From Pseudomonadota bacterium (GTDB taxonomy: Bacteria; Desulfobacterota; Anaeroferrophillalia; Anaeroferrophillales; Tharpellaceae), in NCBI GenBank assembly GCA_015486445.1, contig WFRT01000042.1, forward strand, positions 1 to 9,804: a DNA stretch of 9,804 nt, written 5' to 3'. Under the pieces are notes generated by a model. It was not told the DNA's origin and ran no database searches. It was given only the letters and a program-made list of their open reading frames with translations. Of this stretch, positions 1 through 7,682 are shown in pieces (the first letter of the stretch is position 1; every line of letters starts with the position of its first letter). Both the position numbers and the translations under genes were made by a program.

Positions 1-129
1 CTCTACCTGCACACCGATTTCCGCCTCGTCGCCCTCGCCGCCCTGGCCGGCAACCTGGTCGCCGCGGTCGGCGGCTTCATCTGGCTGATGAAAATCCTGT
101 ATCGAGTCGAGCAGGAAAAAGCGACGTAA
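1..129 (+). CDS. C-terminal end of an unidentified membrane protein (5' truncated)
   Basis: Frame 1 is open from the window edge to a TAA at 127-129 and gives 42 residues. They begin LYLHTDFRLVALAALAGN and end in RVEQEKAT. A hydrophobic stretch of about 20 residues (roughly residues 9-35, rich in A, L, V and G and ending GGFIWLMKIL) looks like the last membrane helix. It is followed by a short charged tail that is probably cytoplasmic. The visible part is too short to assign a family, and nothing in it is diagnostic of a particular transporter or enzyme. The codon choice (GC-rich third positions) matches the other genes here, so I take it as a real gene end and not a chance frame. Confidence 0.6.
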   Translation, partial: LYLHTDFRLVALAALAGNLVAAVGGFIWLMKILYRVEQEKAT

Positions 130-311
130 CATGCCGGCCGGTATTACCGACGCGAAATATAAAGGAGAAAAAGGAGGGGAAAGTCGGAGTCGGCGGCGGA
201 AGGCGGCCAAGAGCGCCGGGAAAACCGGGCCGTAAAGTTAAAATCGCGGGCAGGAATCGTACCGCTTTCGGGCCGGCGGGCCGCCCCCGGCCCGAGACTG
301 GAGCGGTTTCC
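130..311. other. Intergenic gap with a GC-rich hairpin
   Basis: This 182-base gap lies between two convergent genes. It has a purine-rich stretch around 160-185 with two Shine-Dalgarno-like runs that no good start codon follows. It also has a GC-rich inverted repeat: nine-base arms at 268-276 and 287-295 around a ten-base loop. No T-run follows the hairpin on either strand, so it is not a classical intrinsic terminator, although it is the only candidate for ending either flanking transcript. Confidence 0.4.
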
Positions 312-1985
312 CTACTCTTCGCGCTGGCGGCTGGCCAAGTACTTGATAATCTGGCTTGGTTTAAGTTTGCGGCTGGCGGGACCGGTGCGAATAAAGAACT
401 CTTCGCTGTCGCCTTTCTTGAGAAAGGCCGGAATCTCGGAGACCCGGGCCCGAATCTCGACCACCTTGAGACCGTCGACCTCGACGATCGCGAACTGGAT
501 ATAGCGGGAGAACTCGAGTCCGATGTGGGTGCTGATCAGGCTGTCGATATGACGCAGGCACTTGTCGTCGTTGGCAAAGTTGTCACGCTCGATGCCGCAG
601 ACAGTGCCGTCGTCTTCGACCCCGAGCAGCAGGACGCCGCCGTCGGTGTTGAGAAAACCGACCAGGCCCTTGAGCCAGGCGACTTCCATCTCCTTGCCGG
701 CCCGGTTTTCGCGCAGATTCCAGCGTACCGTGGCCTTGAACTCCAGGGTCTCGCTCTCACCCGCCTTGATCAACTCCCGGATTCGGGCCCCGGGGTCGGT
801 CAGCGCCGCCTCGCGCCGAATCTCTTCGTCGATCAGCCGGCGGTTTTCACGGTGCAGGGCCTCCAGGGAGGCCAGGTGACGGCGGACAAGGAAGAAAGAG
901 AGCAGGAAAAGCCCGCTGCCAACCAGGAAAATAGCCATCGGGATCCAGAAAAAGGTGACTTGGTAGGGAATGATCTGGGGAATGTCGCGTTCCGGGATCA
1001 GAACCGACAACCAGAGATGGCGCCCCCCAATCTGCAGCGGCACAAAACCGGCCCACCAGGGTCGGCGCCCGACCTTGAAGGAAAAAACCTGCTCCCCGGA
1101 AAGGGTCTCCCGCTGCCATTTCTCCAGGACCTGGGCAAACCCCATATCCTTGAGCTTTTCCACCGGAGGCAGTTCCTTGTCCGCCACCTCGCCCGGTTTG
1201 GGCGGCAGGCCGAGAATCCGGCCATTGTCGGAGATCATGAAGGCCCGCCCTTCGCTGCCGAGATCGAGTTCCGAGGTCCAGGCCAGCAGGTCGCTGATCA
1301 GGACATCAAAGGCCACCACATATTTCAGCTCAGGGTGTTGCTTGACTTCCCATCTCAAGGCGGCGGTCACCCCGATCCGGCCGTCGGCGTAGAAACGGTA
1401 AGGGGCCGTCCAGAAGATCTCGTCCTTTCGGCTTTCCGCCAGCAGGCAGCCTTTGAACCAGGGCCGCTGCCGGGGGTCGTAGGCACTCGGCACAAGTTTT
1501 GCCGGCCCCGGAGTGCCGCCGTCCTGCCACTCCCGTTCCTCGATCTGGCCGGGATGCCGGGCCGGGTCCCTGACACGGCTGTACCAGTTCGTTCCACGGT
1601 GCCGGAGATAGTACTCCTCACCCCTGGTGTTGGCAATAATCAGGGCGTGGATCTGGGGCAGGCTCTTCAGGGTGGGAATAAAGTAGTGATCGATGGCCCG
1701 GCCGTTCTGGAGATTCAAGGCCCGGTTCTCACCCCATTCCCGGGCAATCTTCAGGCTGGTGGCCACCGGTTCGGTAAAATTCTTGAATTCGACCTGTTTG
1801 CGAAAGGAAAGTTCACTGACCCAGGCCTTAAAAAGGTCATCCTTGGCCTGGAAAGCCTGGAAAAGGGCCAGGGCCGAGGCCGCCAGGGTCAGAACCAGGA
1901 TCAGCCAGGGCAACAGCCTGAGAAAACGTTGCAGGCGGGTCAGGGAGTGGCCGACGGGCCGGGCGGCGGGGGAATCAGGAGTCAT
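312..1985 (-). CDS. Membrane-anchored Cache-type sensor with cytoplasmic AlbA_2 (Schlafen-like) domain
   Basis: The protein has 557 aa. Its N-terminal membrane helix (about 25-45) is followed by a roughly 295-residue extracytoplasmic region. This carries dCache-type features: a YDPRQRPWF motif at 169-177, then an aromatic FWTAPYRFYADGRIG stretch, and a second half containing GSEGRAFMISDNGRILG (243-259). A second membrane helix (about 343-366) leads into a charged, possibly coiled-coil linker (370-395). The C-terminal domain (about 408-540) matches AlbA_2/divergent AAA-4 (PF04326-type): GESETLEFK near 409-417, NTDGGVLLLGVEDDG at 446-460, and FFIRTG near 530-535. That family binds nucleic acid and occurs in bacterial regulators and eukaryotic Schlafens. 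I chose the ATG at 1985, which has a weak AGGT upstream. A TTG at 2000 would add five residues but has no ribosome binding site. The likely role is ligand sensing outside the cell coupled to a nucleic-acid-directed output. The ligand and target are unknown, and no kinase, GGDEF or chemotaxis output is present. Confidence 0.8.
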   Translation of the reverse strand: MTPDSPAARPVGHSLTRLQRFLRLLPWLILVLTLAASALALFQAFQAKDDLFKAWVSELSFRKQVEFKNFTEPVATSLKIAREWGENRALNLQNGRAIDHYFIPTLKSLPQIHALIIANTRGEEYYLRHRGTNWYSRVRDPARHPGQIEEREWQDGGTPGPAKLVPSAYDPRQRPWFKGCLLAESRKDEIFWTAPYRFYADGRIGVTAALRWEVKQHPELKYVVAFDVLISDLLAWTSELDLGSEGRAFMISDNGRILGLPPKPGEVADKELPPVEKLKDMGFAQVLEKWQRETLSGEQVFSFKVGRRPWWAGFVPLQIGGRHLWLSVLIPERDIPQIIPYQVTFFWIPMAIFLVGSGLFLLSFFLVRRHLASLEALHRENRRLIDEEIRREAALTDPGARIRELIKAGESETLEFKATVRWNLRENRAGKEMEVAWLKGLVGFLNTDGGVLLLGVEDDGTVCGIERDNFANDDKCLRHIDSLISTHIGLEFSRYIQFAIVEVDGLKVVEIRARVSEIPAFLKKGDSEEFFIRTGPASRKLKPSQIIKYLASRQREE

Positions 1986-2073
1986 CTGGACCTGGATCAA
2001 GGAACGGCAACAAAAGAAAACAGAGCCGGGTCAAATCCGGCGCCGGGATAAAGAATCTCAAGTGAAGGCCGAA

Positions 2074-2102
2074 TCTATACCGTAAAAAAGCCTTTATTGC
2101 AA
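2074..2102 (-). promoter_or_regulatory. Predicted sigma70-type promoter of the Cache/AlbA_2 gene
   Basis: Read on the minus strand, TTGCAA (2102-2097) and TATAGA (2079-2074) are separated by exactly 17 bases. Each matches the -35 or -10 consensus at 4 of 6 positions. Transcription would start near 2067 and leave a leader of about 80 bases before the ATG at 1985. The promoter lies about 35 bases past the groEL terminator, so the sensor gene probably has its own transcript. This is a prediction from sequence only. Confidence 0.5.
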
Positions 2103-2136
2103 CTTTTACCGGCCTTTCCGACCCCTTTGAGCCCGT

Positions 2137-2172
2137 AAAAAAAGCCCGCGGGGGACCCCCCCGCGGGCTTTT
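2137..2172 (-). terminator. Strong intrinsic terminator of groESL
   Basis: Arms at 2144-2154 and 2158-2168 form an 11-bp perfect GC-rich stem with a 3-base loop. Flanking A:T pairs extend it to about 15 bp. Read in the groEL direction, the stem is followed by seven T residues (the A-run at 2137-2143). It begins about 30 bases past the groEL stop codon. A TTTT on the other side makes it weakly bidirectional. Confidence 0.92.
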
Positions 2173-2201
2173 GCCGGTTGCCTTAAAGCGATGGGCCGGG
2201 T

Positions 2202-3848
<1,647 letters not shown>

Positions 3849-3878
3849 GGTAACTAAACCTCCATAGATTTTATTTGT

Positions 3879-3907
3879 ATTATATTATTAGCGCTAGTCG
3901 CTGCGAA
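3879..3907 (-). promoter_or_regulatory. Possible internal promoter between groES and groEL
   Basis: On the minus strand a perfect TATAAT (3884-3879) lies 17 bases downstream of TTCGCA (3907-3902), which matches the -35 consensus at 4 of 6 positions. The start would be near 3872, about 24 bases ahead of the groEL ATG. The surrounding 3870-3890 stretch is AT-rich, unlike the rest of the window, which raises the odds of a chance TATAAT. No CIRCE copy lies beside it. Confidence 0.35.
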
Positions 3908-3927
3908 CCGGTTTGCGCAGGCTTGGC

Positions 3928-4215
3928 TTATTCGAGCACACCCAAAACGTCGTCTTCACGCATGATCAGGTACTCTTCACCGTCAAGCTTGACCTCGGTG
4001 CCGGCATACTTGCCGAAAAGAATCCGGTCGCCGACCTTGACGTCGAGGGGATGCACCTTGCCGTCTTCACCAACCTTGCCCTTGCCGGCGGCTACCACTT
4101 CGCCCTGCATCGGTTTTTCCTTGGCGGCATCGGGAATGATGATCCCGCCCTTGGTTTTCTCTTCCTCTTCGAGCCGTTTGACAATGATCCGATCCTGTAA
4201 AGGCCTGATATTCAT
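3928..4215 (-). CDS. groES: 10-kDa co-chaperonin GroES
   Basis: GroES is the heptameric lid that caps the GroEL ring in the cytoplasm. The protein is 95 aa, a standard length. It starts MNIRPLQDRIIVKR, as is typical of the family. The mobile loop that docks on GroEL follows at about 16-35, with its hydrophobic tripeptide in GGIIIP (23-28). Then come GEVVAAGKGK, VKVGDRILFGKYAG, and the closing EEYLIMREDDVLGVLE. The ATG at 4215 is preceded by AGGAGGA with a spacer of about six bases, so this start is secure. The frame stays open for 30 more codons upstream to 4305, but that extension is low in family resemblance and would run into the CIRCE operator. It is the first gene of the groES-groEL operon, with a leader of about 100 bases. 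Confidence 0.98.
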   Translation of the reverse strand: MNIRPLQDRIIVKRLEEEEKTKGGIIIPDAAKEKPMQGEVVAAGKGKVGEDGKVHPLDVKVGDRILFGKYAGTEVKLDGEEYLIMREDDVLGVLE

Positions 4216-4298
4216 CGTTGTTCCTCCTGAATCTCTCTTTTCTTCAGATTTAAAGGGATGAAGACCGCCGCCCCGGCGGCCCAGATGAGCTGAACTCG

Positions 4299-4325
4299 TT
4301 GGCACTCAATCACATGGAGTGCTAA
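4299..4325 (-). promoter_or_regulatory. CIRCE operator (HrcA binding site)
   Basis: The 27-base inverted repeat on the plus strand is TTGGCACTC - 9 bases - GAGTGCTAA. This is the CIRCE consensus TTAGCACTC-N9-GAGTGCTAA with one mismatch, in the arm nearer groES. It begins eight bases downstream of the predicted -10 and therefore overlaps the transcription start of groESL. CIRCE is the known site of the HrcA repressor, so heat-inducible derepression is expected. hrcA itself is not in the window. Confidence 0.95.
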
Positions 4326-4333
4326 CAGGCGTG

Positions 4334-4362
4334 AATATAGGCACCAAAAAACAAAAAATCAA
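4334..4362 (-). promoter_or_regulatory. sigma70-type promoter of groESL
   Basis: On the minus strand TTGATT (4362-4357) and TATATT (4339-4334) are separated by 17 bases. Upstream, 4370-4400 is AT-rich with A- and T-tracts (including the inverted repeat 4375-4382 / 4393-4400), which could serve as an UP element. The immediately downstream CIRCE supports this assignment. A vegetative sigma promoter plus HrcA control, instead of a sigma32 promoter, is the usual arrangement with CIRCE. Confidence 0.85.
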
Positions 4363-4447
4363 GGGGGAAAAATAAAAAAATCCGCCAACCGTGATTTTTT
4401 CCCGGCCGCCGGCCACGGGCCTTGACGGGGGTTGGATACAGCAAAGG

Positions 4448-4476
4448 TTGATGCGCCACAAAACCAAAACTAAAAG
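4448..4476 (+). promoter_or_regulatory. Weak candidate promoter for the beta-helix gene
   Basis: TTGATG and TAAAAG are spaced by 17 bases, each matching consensus at 4 of 6 positions, in the AT-rich part of the gap. The resulting leader would be about 150 bases. A separate TTGACT at 4479 is a competing -35. Neither is convincing alone. Confidence 0.22.
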
Positions 4477-4630
4477 CATTGACTTAATAAACTTTTTAGT
4501 GTACCTGTAAGTCACCGGTCATTTCAACCCCCACCTGCTTCCCCACCCCTTCCCGGCAAGGTCTGATCTGCCGGCGGGAAATCCCGGCCGCAAACTGCCG
4601 TCATGTTATTCGTATCGAGGAGTCTACAAG

Positions 4631-6592
4631 ATGAAGAAACTGTTTTGCACACTGGTCCTGCTTGCCGCCCTGACCCCCTTTCCGGCGACTGCCGCCACTA
4701 TTCAGGTTCCGCAAGACCGGCCCACCATCCAGGCCGCCATCGATGCCGCCGGCAACGGCGACGTCATCATGCTGGCAGCCGGCACCTACACCGGCAAAGG
4801 GAACTACAACCTCAAAACCCAGGGAAAAGAGCTTACGATAAAATCTGTTTCCGGGCCGGCCGCATGCCTTATCGACTGCCAGGGCCAGGGCCAGGGGTTC
4901 AATATAAGGTTCGGGCTGGTCACCCTGGAGGGACTGAGCATCAAAAACGGCTTCAGCGGTTCCGGAGGCGGCGGAATCTATGCCGAAAAGGCCGAACTCA
5001 GGATAACTGACTGCATTTTCGCCGGCAACCGGGCCGCCTTCGACGGCGGGGCCGTACTCGTCACCCAGCGCCGGGCAGTTTTCACAAATTGCATTTTCAC
5101 CAACAACCACGCCTTTCTGGCGGGCGGCGCCATCTCCCTTACCTATGCAGCCTTCTCCTTTACCAACTGCACCTTTACCGGCAACAGTGCAGGCCAGGGC
5201 GGCGCGGTGGTTGCCCCGGTCGACAACCGCGACTGGCCAACCAACTGCAATTTCATAAACTGCACCTTTGCCGGCAACAGCGCCACCCAAAAGGGAGGGG
5301 CCATCTCGTGTTTCATTCTCTACCCCCGCGACATGATGACCCTCAAAAACTGCATTCTCTGGGGCAACAGCGCGCCGCAAGGGGCCCAGGTTTACGAGGA
5401 CCCGAAGAAGCCGCTGACCATTGCCTGGTGTGACATCCAGGGCGGCAGACCCGGAGAGGGCAACCTCGACAGCGACCCGCTGTTCGTCGACCCGGCCGGC
5501 CACGATCTCCACCTGATGGAAAATTCGCCGGCGATCGATGCCGGCACTGCCGCCGGGGCGCCGGCCTTTGACCTGGACGGCAACCCGCGACCGAACGGGG
5601 CCGGGATCGACATGGGCGCTTATGAATACCGACCGTCAACCCCGCCGGCCGACACCCCCCCGGTAATAAACTCTTTCACGGCCGCTCCGGACCACGGTCC
5701 GATACCCCTGCAGGTCTCCTTTGTCTGCCTCGCCACGGACCCGGACGGCGGCAGCATCGTCGAATACCGCTGGGATTTTGACAACGACGGCACCCCGGAA
5801 CAGACCACCACCGTCAACACCGCTTCATATACCTACCCGGGCACCGGTCCCCATACGGCCGTCTGCACGGTGGTCGACGATGAAGGAACTGCAGCAACCT
5901 CCACGGGCCTGGTCATCACGGTGGAGCCCCCGGTTCCGCCCTATGAAGAGGGCGAATACAATTATTATGTCCCCTATTTTTCCGCCGCCGGAAACTTCTG
6001 GACCGGACTCGGCATTGCCAATGCCAGCTCCGACCAGGAAACCTCGCTGCAGGCAACAGTCTACAACCAGGCCGGCAGAAGGGTAAAGACCGAAACCAGG
6101 ATCATTGCCGCCCGCGGCCAGGCCGCCTTTCAGGTCGGAAAAGGGCTCCAAACCCCGGGCTGGGTCAGGGTCAATTCCCACCAGCCCCTTTACGGTCTCG
6201 CCTTCGTCGGCGGCGCCGGTCCCCACCTGATGATGGCCGACGTCCCGTTCATCGAACAAAACGGCCTTTCCCCATGCCTGGTTATCCCTCACATCGCCCA
6301 GACCGAGGCCTGGGACACAAGCATCTTCATCTGCAATCCGAATCCCGACAGGGTCACTGTAACCATCAGCTTCATCAATGAGCAGGGGGAGCTTCGGGGA
6401 AGCAAAAAATATCCTATCCGGAAAATGGGCAGTGGCGCCTTTCCCCTGGCCACGGTTTTTCCGGGCCGGAAACTTGACGGCCGGATCGAGATTTCAGCCA
6501 CCGGGAAAGTGGCCGCCTTCGCCCTTTACACCGACCTCAAGTCCGGCGGATACAATTATGCCGGGATCGATGCCCGGGAATGCGGCAAGTAA
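4631..6592 (+). CDS. Secreted right-handed beta-helix / PKD protein with Pmp-like repeats
   Basis: The protein is 653 aa. A Sec signal peptide (1-21, cleavage after ATA) shows it is exported. Residues 24-55 (IQVPQDRPTIQAAIDAA, then GDVIMLAAGTYTG) are the usual opening of parallel beta-helix proteins. Residues 100-250 carry repeated rungs with two motifs known from chlamydial Pmp proteins: GG(A/G)-aliphatic at 113, 139, 165, 190 and 222, alternating with N/D-C-x-F-x-x-N such as NCTFTGN and NCTFAGN. Residues 280-333 (SDPLFVDP..., SPAIDAG..., DLDGNPR..., IDMGAYEY) match the closing segment of choice-of-anchor-Q type beta-helices. A PKD domain follows at about 343-432 (YRWDFDNDG at 379-387). The C-terminal 210 residues (443-653) look like two copies of one beta-rich unit. 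No LPXTG, PEP-CTERM or autotransporter barrel is visible, so the protein is probably released or held by an unknown anchor. GAGGAG eight bases upstream supports the ATG. The substrate is unknown; adhesion or polysaccharide binding is a guess. Confidence 0.85.
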   Translation: MKKLFCTLVLLAALTPFPATAATIQVPQDRPTIQAAIDAAGNGDVIMLAAGTYTGKGNYNLKTQGKELTIKSVSGPAACLIDCQGQGQGFNIRFGLVTLEGLSIKNGFSGSGGGGIYAEKAELRITDCIFAGNRAAFDGGAVLVTQRRAVFTNCIFTNNHAFLAGGAISLTYAAFSFTNCTFTGNSAGQGGAVVAPVDNRDWPTNCNFINCTFAGNSATQKGGAISCFILYPRDMMTLKNCILWGNSAPQGAQVYEDPKKPLTIAWCDIQGGRPGEGNLDSDPLFVDPAGHDLHLMENSPAIDAGTAAGAPAFDLDGNPRPNGAGIDMGAYEYRPSTPPADTPPVINSFTAAPDHGPIPLQVSFVCLATDPDGGSIVEYRWDFDNDGTPEQTTTVNTASYTYPGTGPHTAVCTVVDDEGTAATSTGLVITVEPPVPPYEEGEYNYYVPYFSAAGNFWTGLGIANASSDQETSLQATVYNQAGRRVKTETRIIAARGQAAFQVGKGLQTPGWVRVNSHQPLYGLAFVGGAGPHLMMADVPFIEQNGLSPCLVIPHIAQTEAWDTSIFICNPNPDRVTVTISFINEQGELRGSKKYPIRKMGSGAFPLATVFPGRKLDGRIEISATGKVAAFALYTDLKSGGYNYAGIDARECGK

Positions 6593-6625
6593 ACACCGTC
6601 CCCGAATAGGTCCTTGATACGGGCA

Positions 6626-6663
6626 AAAAAGGCCAAAGGGATTTTGATCCCTTTGGCCTTTTT
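6626..6663. terminator. Bidirectional intrinsic terminator between convergent genes
   Basis: A 12-bp perfect stem (6631-6642 with 6647-6658, 4-base loop) is flanked by an A-run on the left and a T-run on the right that extend the pairing to about 17 bp. On the plus strand it ends in TTTTT 70 bases after the beta-helix stop. On the minus strand it ends in six T residues about 95 bases after the EFR1 stop. It probably serves both transcripts. Confidence 0.88.
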
Positions 6664-6668
6664 CTGCT

Positions 6669-6690
6669 TAACTATTCAGTTGAATAGTTA
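6669..6690. repeat. 22-base near-perfect palindrome downstream of the terminator
   Basis: Ten-base arms TAACTATTCA and TGAATAGTTA are separated by two bases. On the plus strand the palindrome is followed by C and six T residues (6691-6697). It could therefore be a second, weaker terminator, or a protein-binding dyad. The AT-rich stem argues against a strong terminator. Confidence 0.6.
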
Positions 6691-6722
6691 CTTTTTTGCT
6701 TTACCATAATGCCGGGTCGGGT

Positions 6723-7604
6723 TCAACCGTTTCCGGGGTCTACAAGACGGTCGGGAGGCAGGAAAATCACGCTGGCCGGCGACTCCATGAAGGTCCGGGC
6801 CCGCTTGCGGATATGCTCGAAAATCGGGTTGAGATCAACGCTGAAGGCTCTTTCCGGGCAGAGGCGCACGCAGTTGAAGCAGACGATGCAGGACGAATCG
6901 TCACAAACCGGAAAAGGGTCCAGGTCAAGGGCTGCAACCGGACAGTTGTCGACGCAGACGCCGCACTGGGTGCAGAGCTTTTCATCGACCTCCCGGGGAG
7001 GAAGAAGCTGTTTGGCCATTTCAAGATTCTGCGGCGCCAGGACGGCCGCCGCCGCGGGCGGCTGGTAGGACAAGACTTCGACGGCCAGGGGCTCCGGGTC
7101 CGGGGTCCGCAGGCTGGAAACCACCTCCCGCACCAATTGCGCCACAATTTTGTCGTCGGCGGCGTCGGGATGGCCGGCCCCGGCCGGGCTGGCCGCCTCC
7201 CACATCAGGGAATGGACGGCCACCACCTTGGCCGCGCCCGGCAACAGATAGCCCCGCCCGGCCAGGGCGCTGCCCATTTCCGCCAGGGCCACACCGCTGC
7301 TGGCCGCGCCCCAGGTAACGAAAGGCACGGCCCAGGCCTCGGGCCGCCGGGGCAGGCGGTCGATCAGGTCCATGACCAGGGGCAAGGCATGCGAGGAATA
7401 AACCGGGGAGCCGACAAACACACAGACCCGCTCCCGGCTTTCGGCAATCTCCCGCAGCAGCCTTTTTACCCGCTCCTCGTCCCGGCCCAGAACACAGCTT
7501 TCCACGGGACAGGACAGAGCGGCCAGGGTTTGGCCGATGACCTCGCCCAGGTGCCGGGTCGTTCCGGCCGGCGAACAGTAGAAGACAAACGATTTCAATT
7601 CCAT
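6723..7604 (-). CDS. EFR1-type flavodoxin / double [4Fe-4S] ferredoxin fusion protein
   Basis: A 293-aa cytoplasmic protein predicted to carry FMN and two iron-sulfur clusters, for electron transfer. The N-terminal flavodoxin-like domain (about 1-165) starts SFVFYCSPAGTTRHLG, where SPAGTTR (11-17) is the phosphate-binding loop. VCVFVGSPVYSSHALP (60-75) and PFVTWGAASSG (94-104) fit the further FMN-contacting loops. An Ala/Pro-rich linker leads to a C-terminal 2[4Fe-4S] module: cluster one at Cys211, 214, 217 and 221 (CTQCGVCVDNCP), cluster two at Cys239, 242, 245 and 249 (CIVCFNCVRLCP). Both are complete C-x2-C-x2-C-x3-C motifs. This order is that of the EFR1 family of ferredoxins found mainly in anaerobes. 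The ATG at 7604 has GGAGG eight bases upstream. It lies 78 bases after the 128-aa gene on the same strand and is probably co-transcribed. The redox partner is unknown. Confidence 0.88.
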   Translation of the reverse strand: MELKSFVFYCSPAGTTRHLGEVIGQTLAALSCPVESCVLGRDEERVKRLLREIAESRERVCVFVGSPVYSSHALPLVMDLIDRLPRRPEAWAVPFVTWGAASSGVALAEMGSALAGRGYLLPGAAKVVAVHSLMWEAASPAGAGHPDAADDKIVAQLVREVVSSLRTPDPEPLAVEVLSYQPPAAAAVLAPQNLEMAKQLLPPREVDEKLCTQCGVCVDNCPVAALDLDPFPVCDDSSCIVCFNCVRLCPERAFSVDLNPIFEHIRKRARTFMESPASVIFLPPDRLVDPGNG

Positions 7605-7682
7605 GGCACCATCCTCCAGGATTTGCGGAGTATTCGTTTAGAGAAAATTTCCCGGGCCGGCGGCCGGCCGCAAAGCCTTGTT

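Larger units (their letters stand above)
4326..4630. other. Intergenic region between divergent groESL and the beta-helix gene
   Basis: This 305-base stretch has no credible gene. Its left part carries the groESL promoter. The middle (about 4340-4500) is much more AT-rich than the flanks. A 69-codon minus-strand frame at 4306-4515 has no ribosome binding site, and its 3' end touches the CIRCE operator. For the plus-strand gene at 4631 I see only weak promoter candidates: TTGATG (4448-4453) with TAAAAG (4471-4476) at a 17-base spacing, or a TTGACT at 4479-4484 with no good -10. Confidence 0.5.

Noticed and set aside
131..235. A 34-codon plus-strand ORF starting at ATG 131, very rich in K and R, directly after the first gene's stop.
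   Set aside because: It has only a distant AGGA upstream, is low in complexity, and the Shine-Dalgarno-like runs lie inside it. It is most likely chance.
268..295. A GC-rich hairpin as an intrinsic terminator for the genes on either side.
   Set aside because: No T-run follows on either strand; it is kept only as a hairpin within the gap description.
525..2051. A 508-codon plus-strand ORF opposite the Cache/AlbA_2 gene.
   Set aside because: It is antisense to a gene with clear domains. Its translation has no recognisable motifs or hydrophobic pattern and is typical of GC-rich shadow frames.
4306..4515. A 69-codon minus-strand ORF upstream of groES with a hydrophobic run.
   Set aside because: It overlaps the groESL promoter, abuts the CIRCE operator, has no ribosome binding site, and lies in AT-rich non-coding sequence.
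4601..5512. A 303-codon minus-strand ORF opposite the beta-helix gene.
   Set aside because: The plus-strand frame has a signal peptide, repeats and a PKD domain. The antisense translation is Gly/Val-rich only because it mirrors the repeats.
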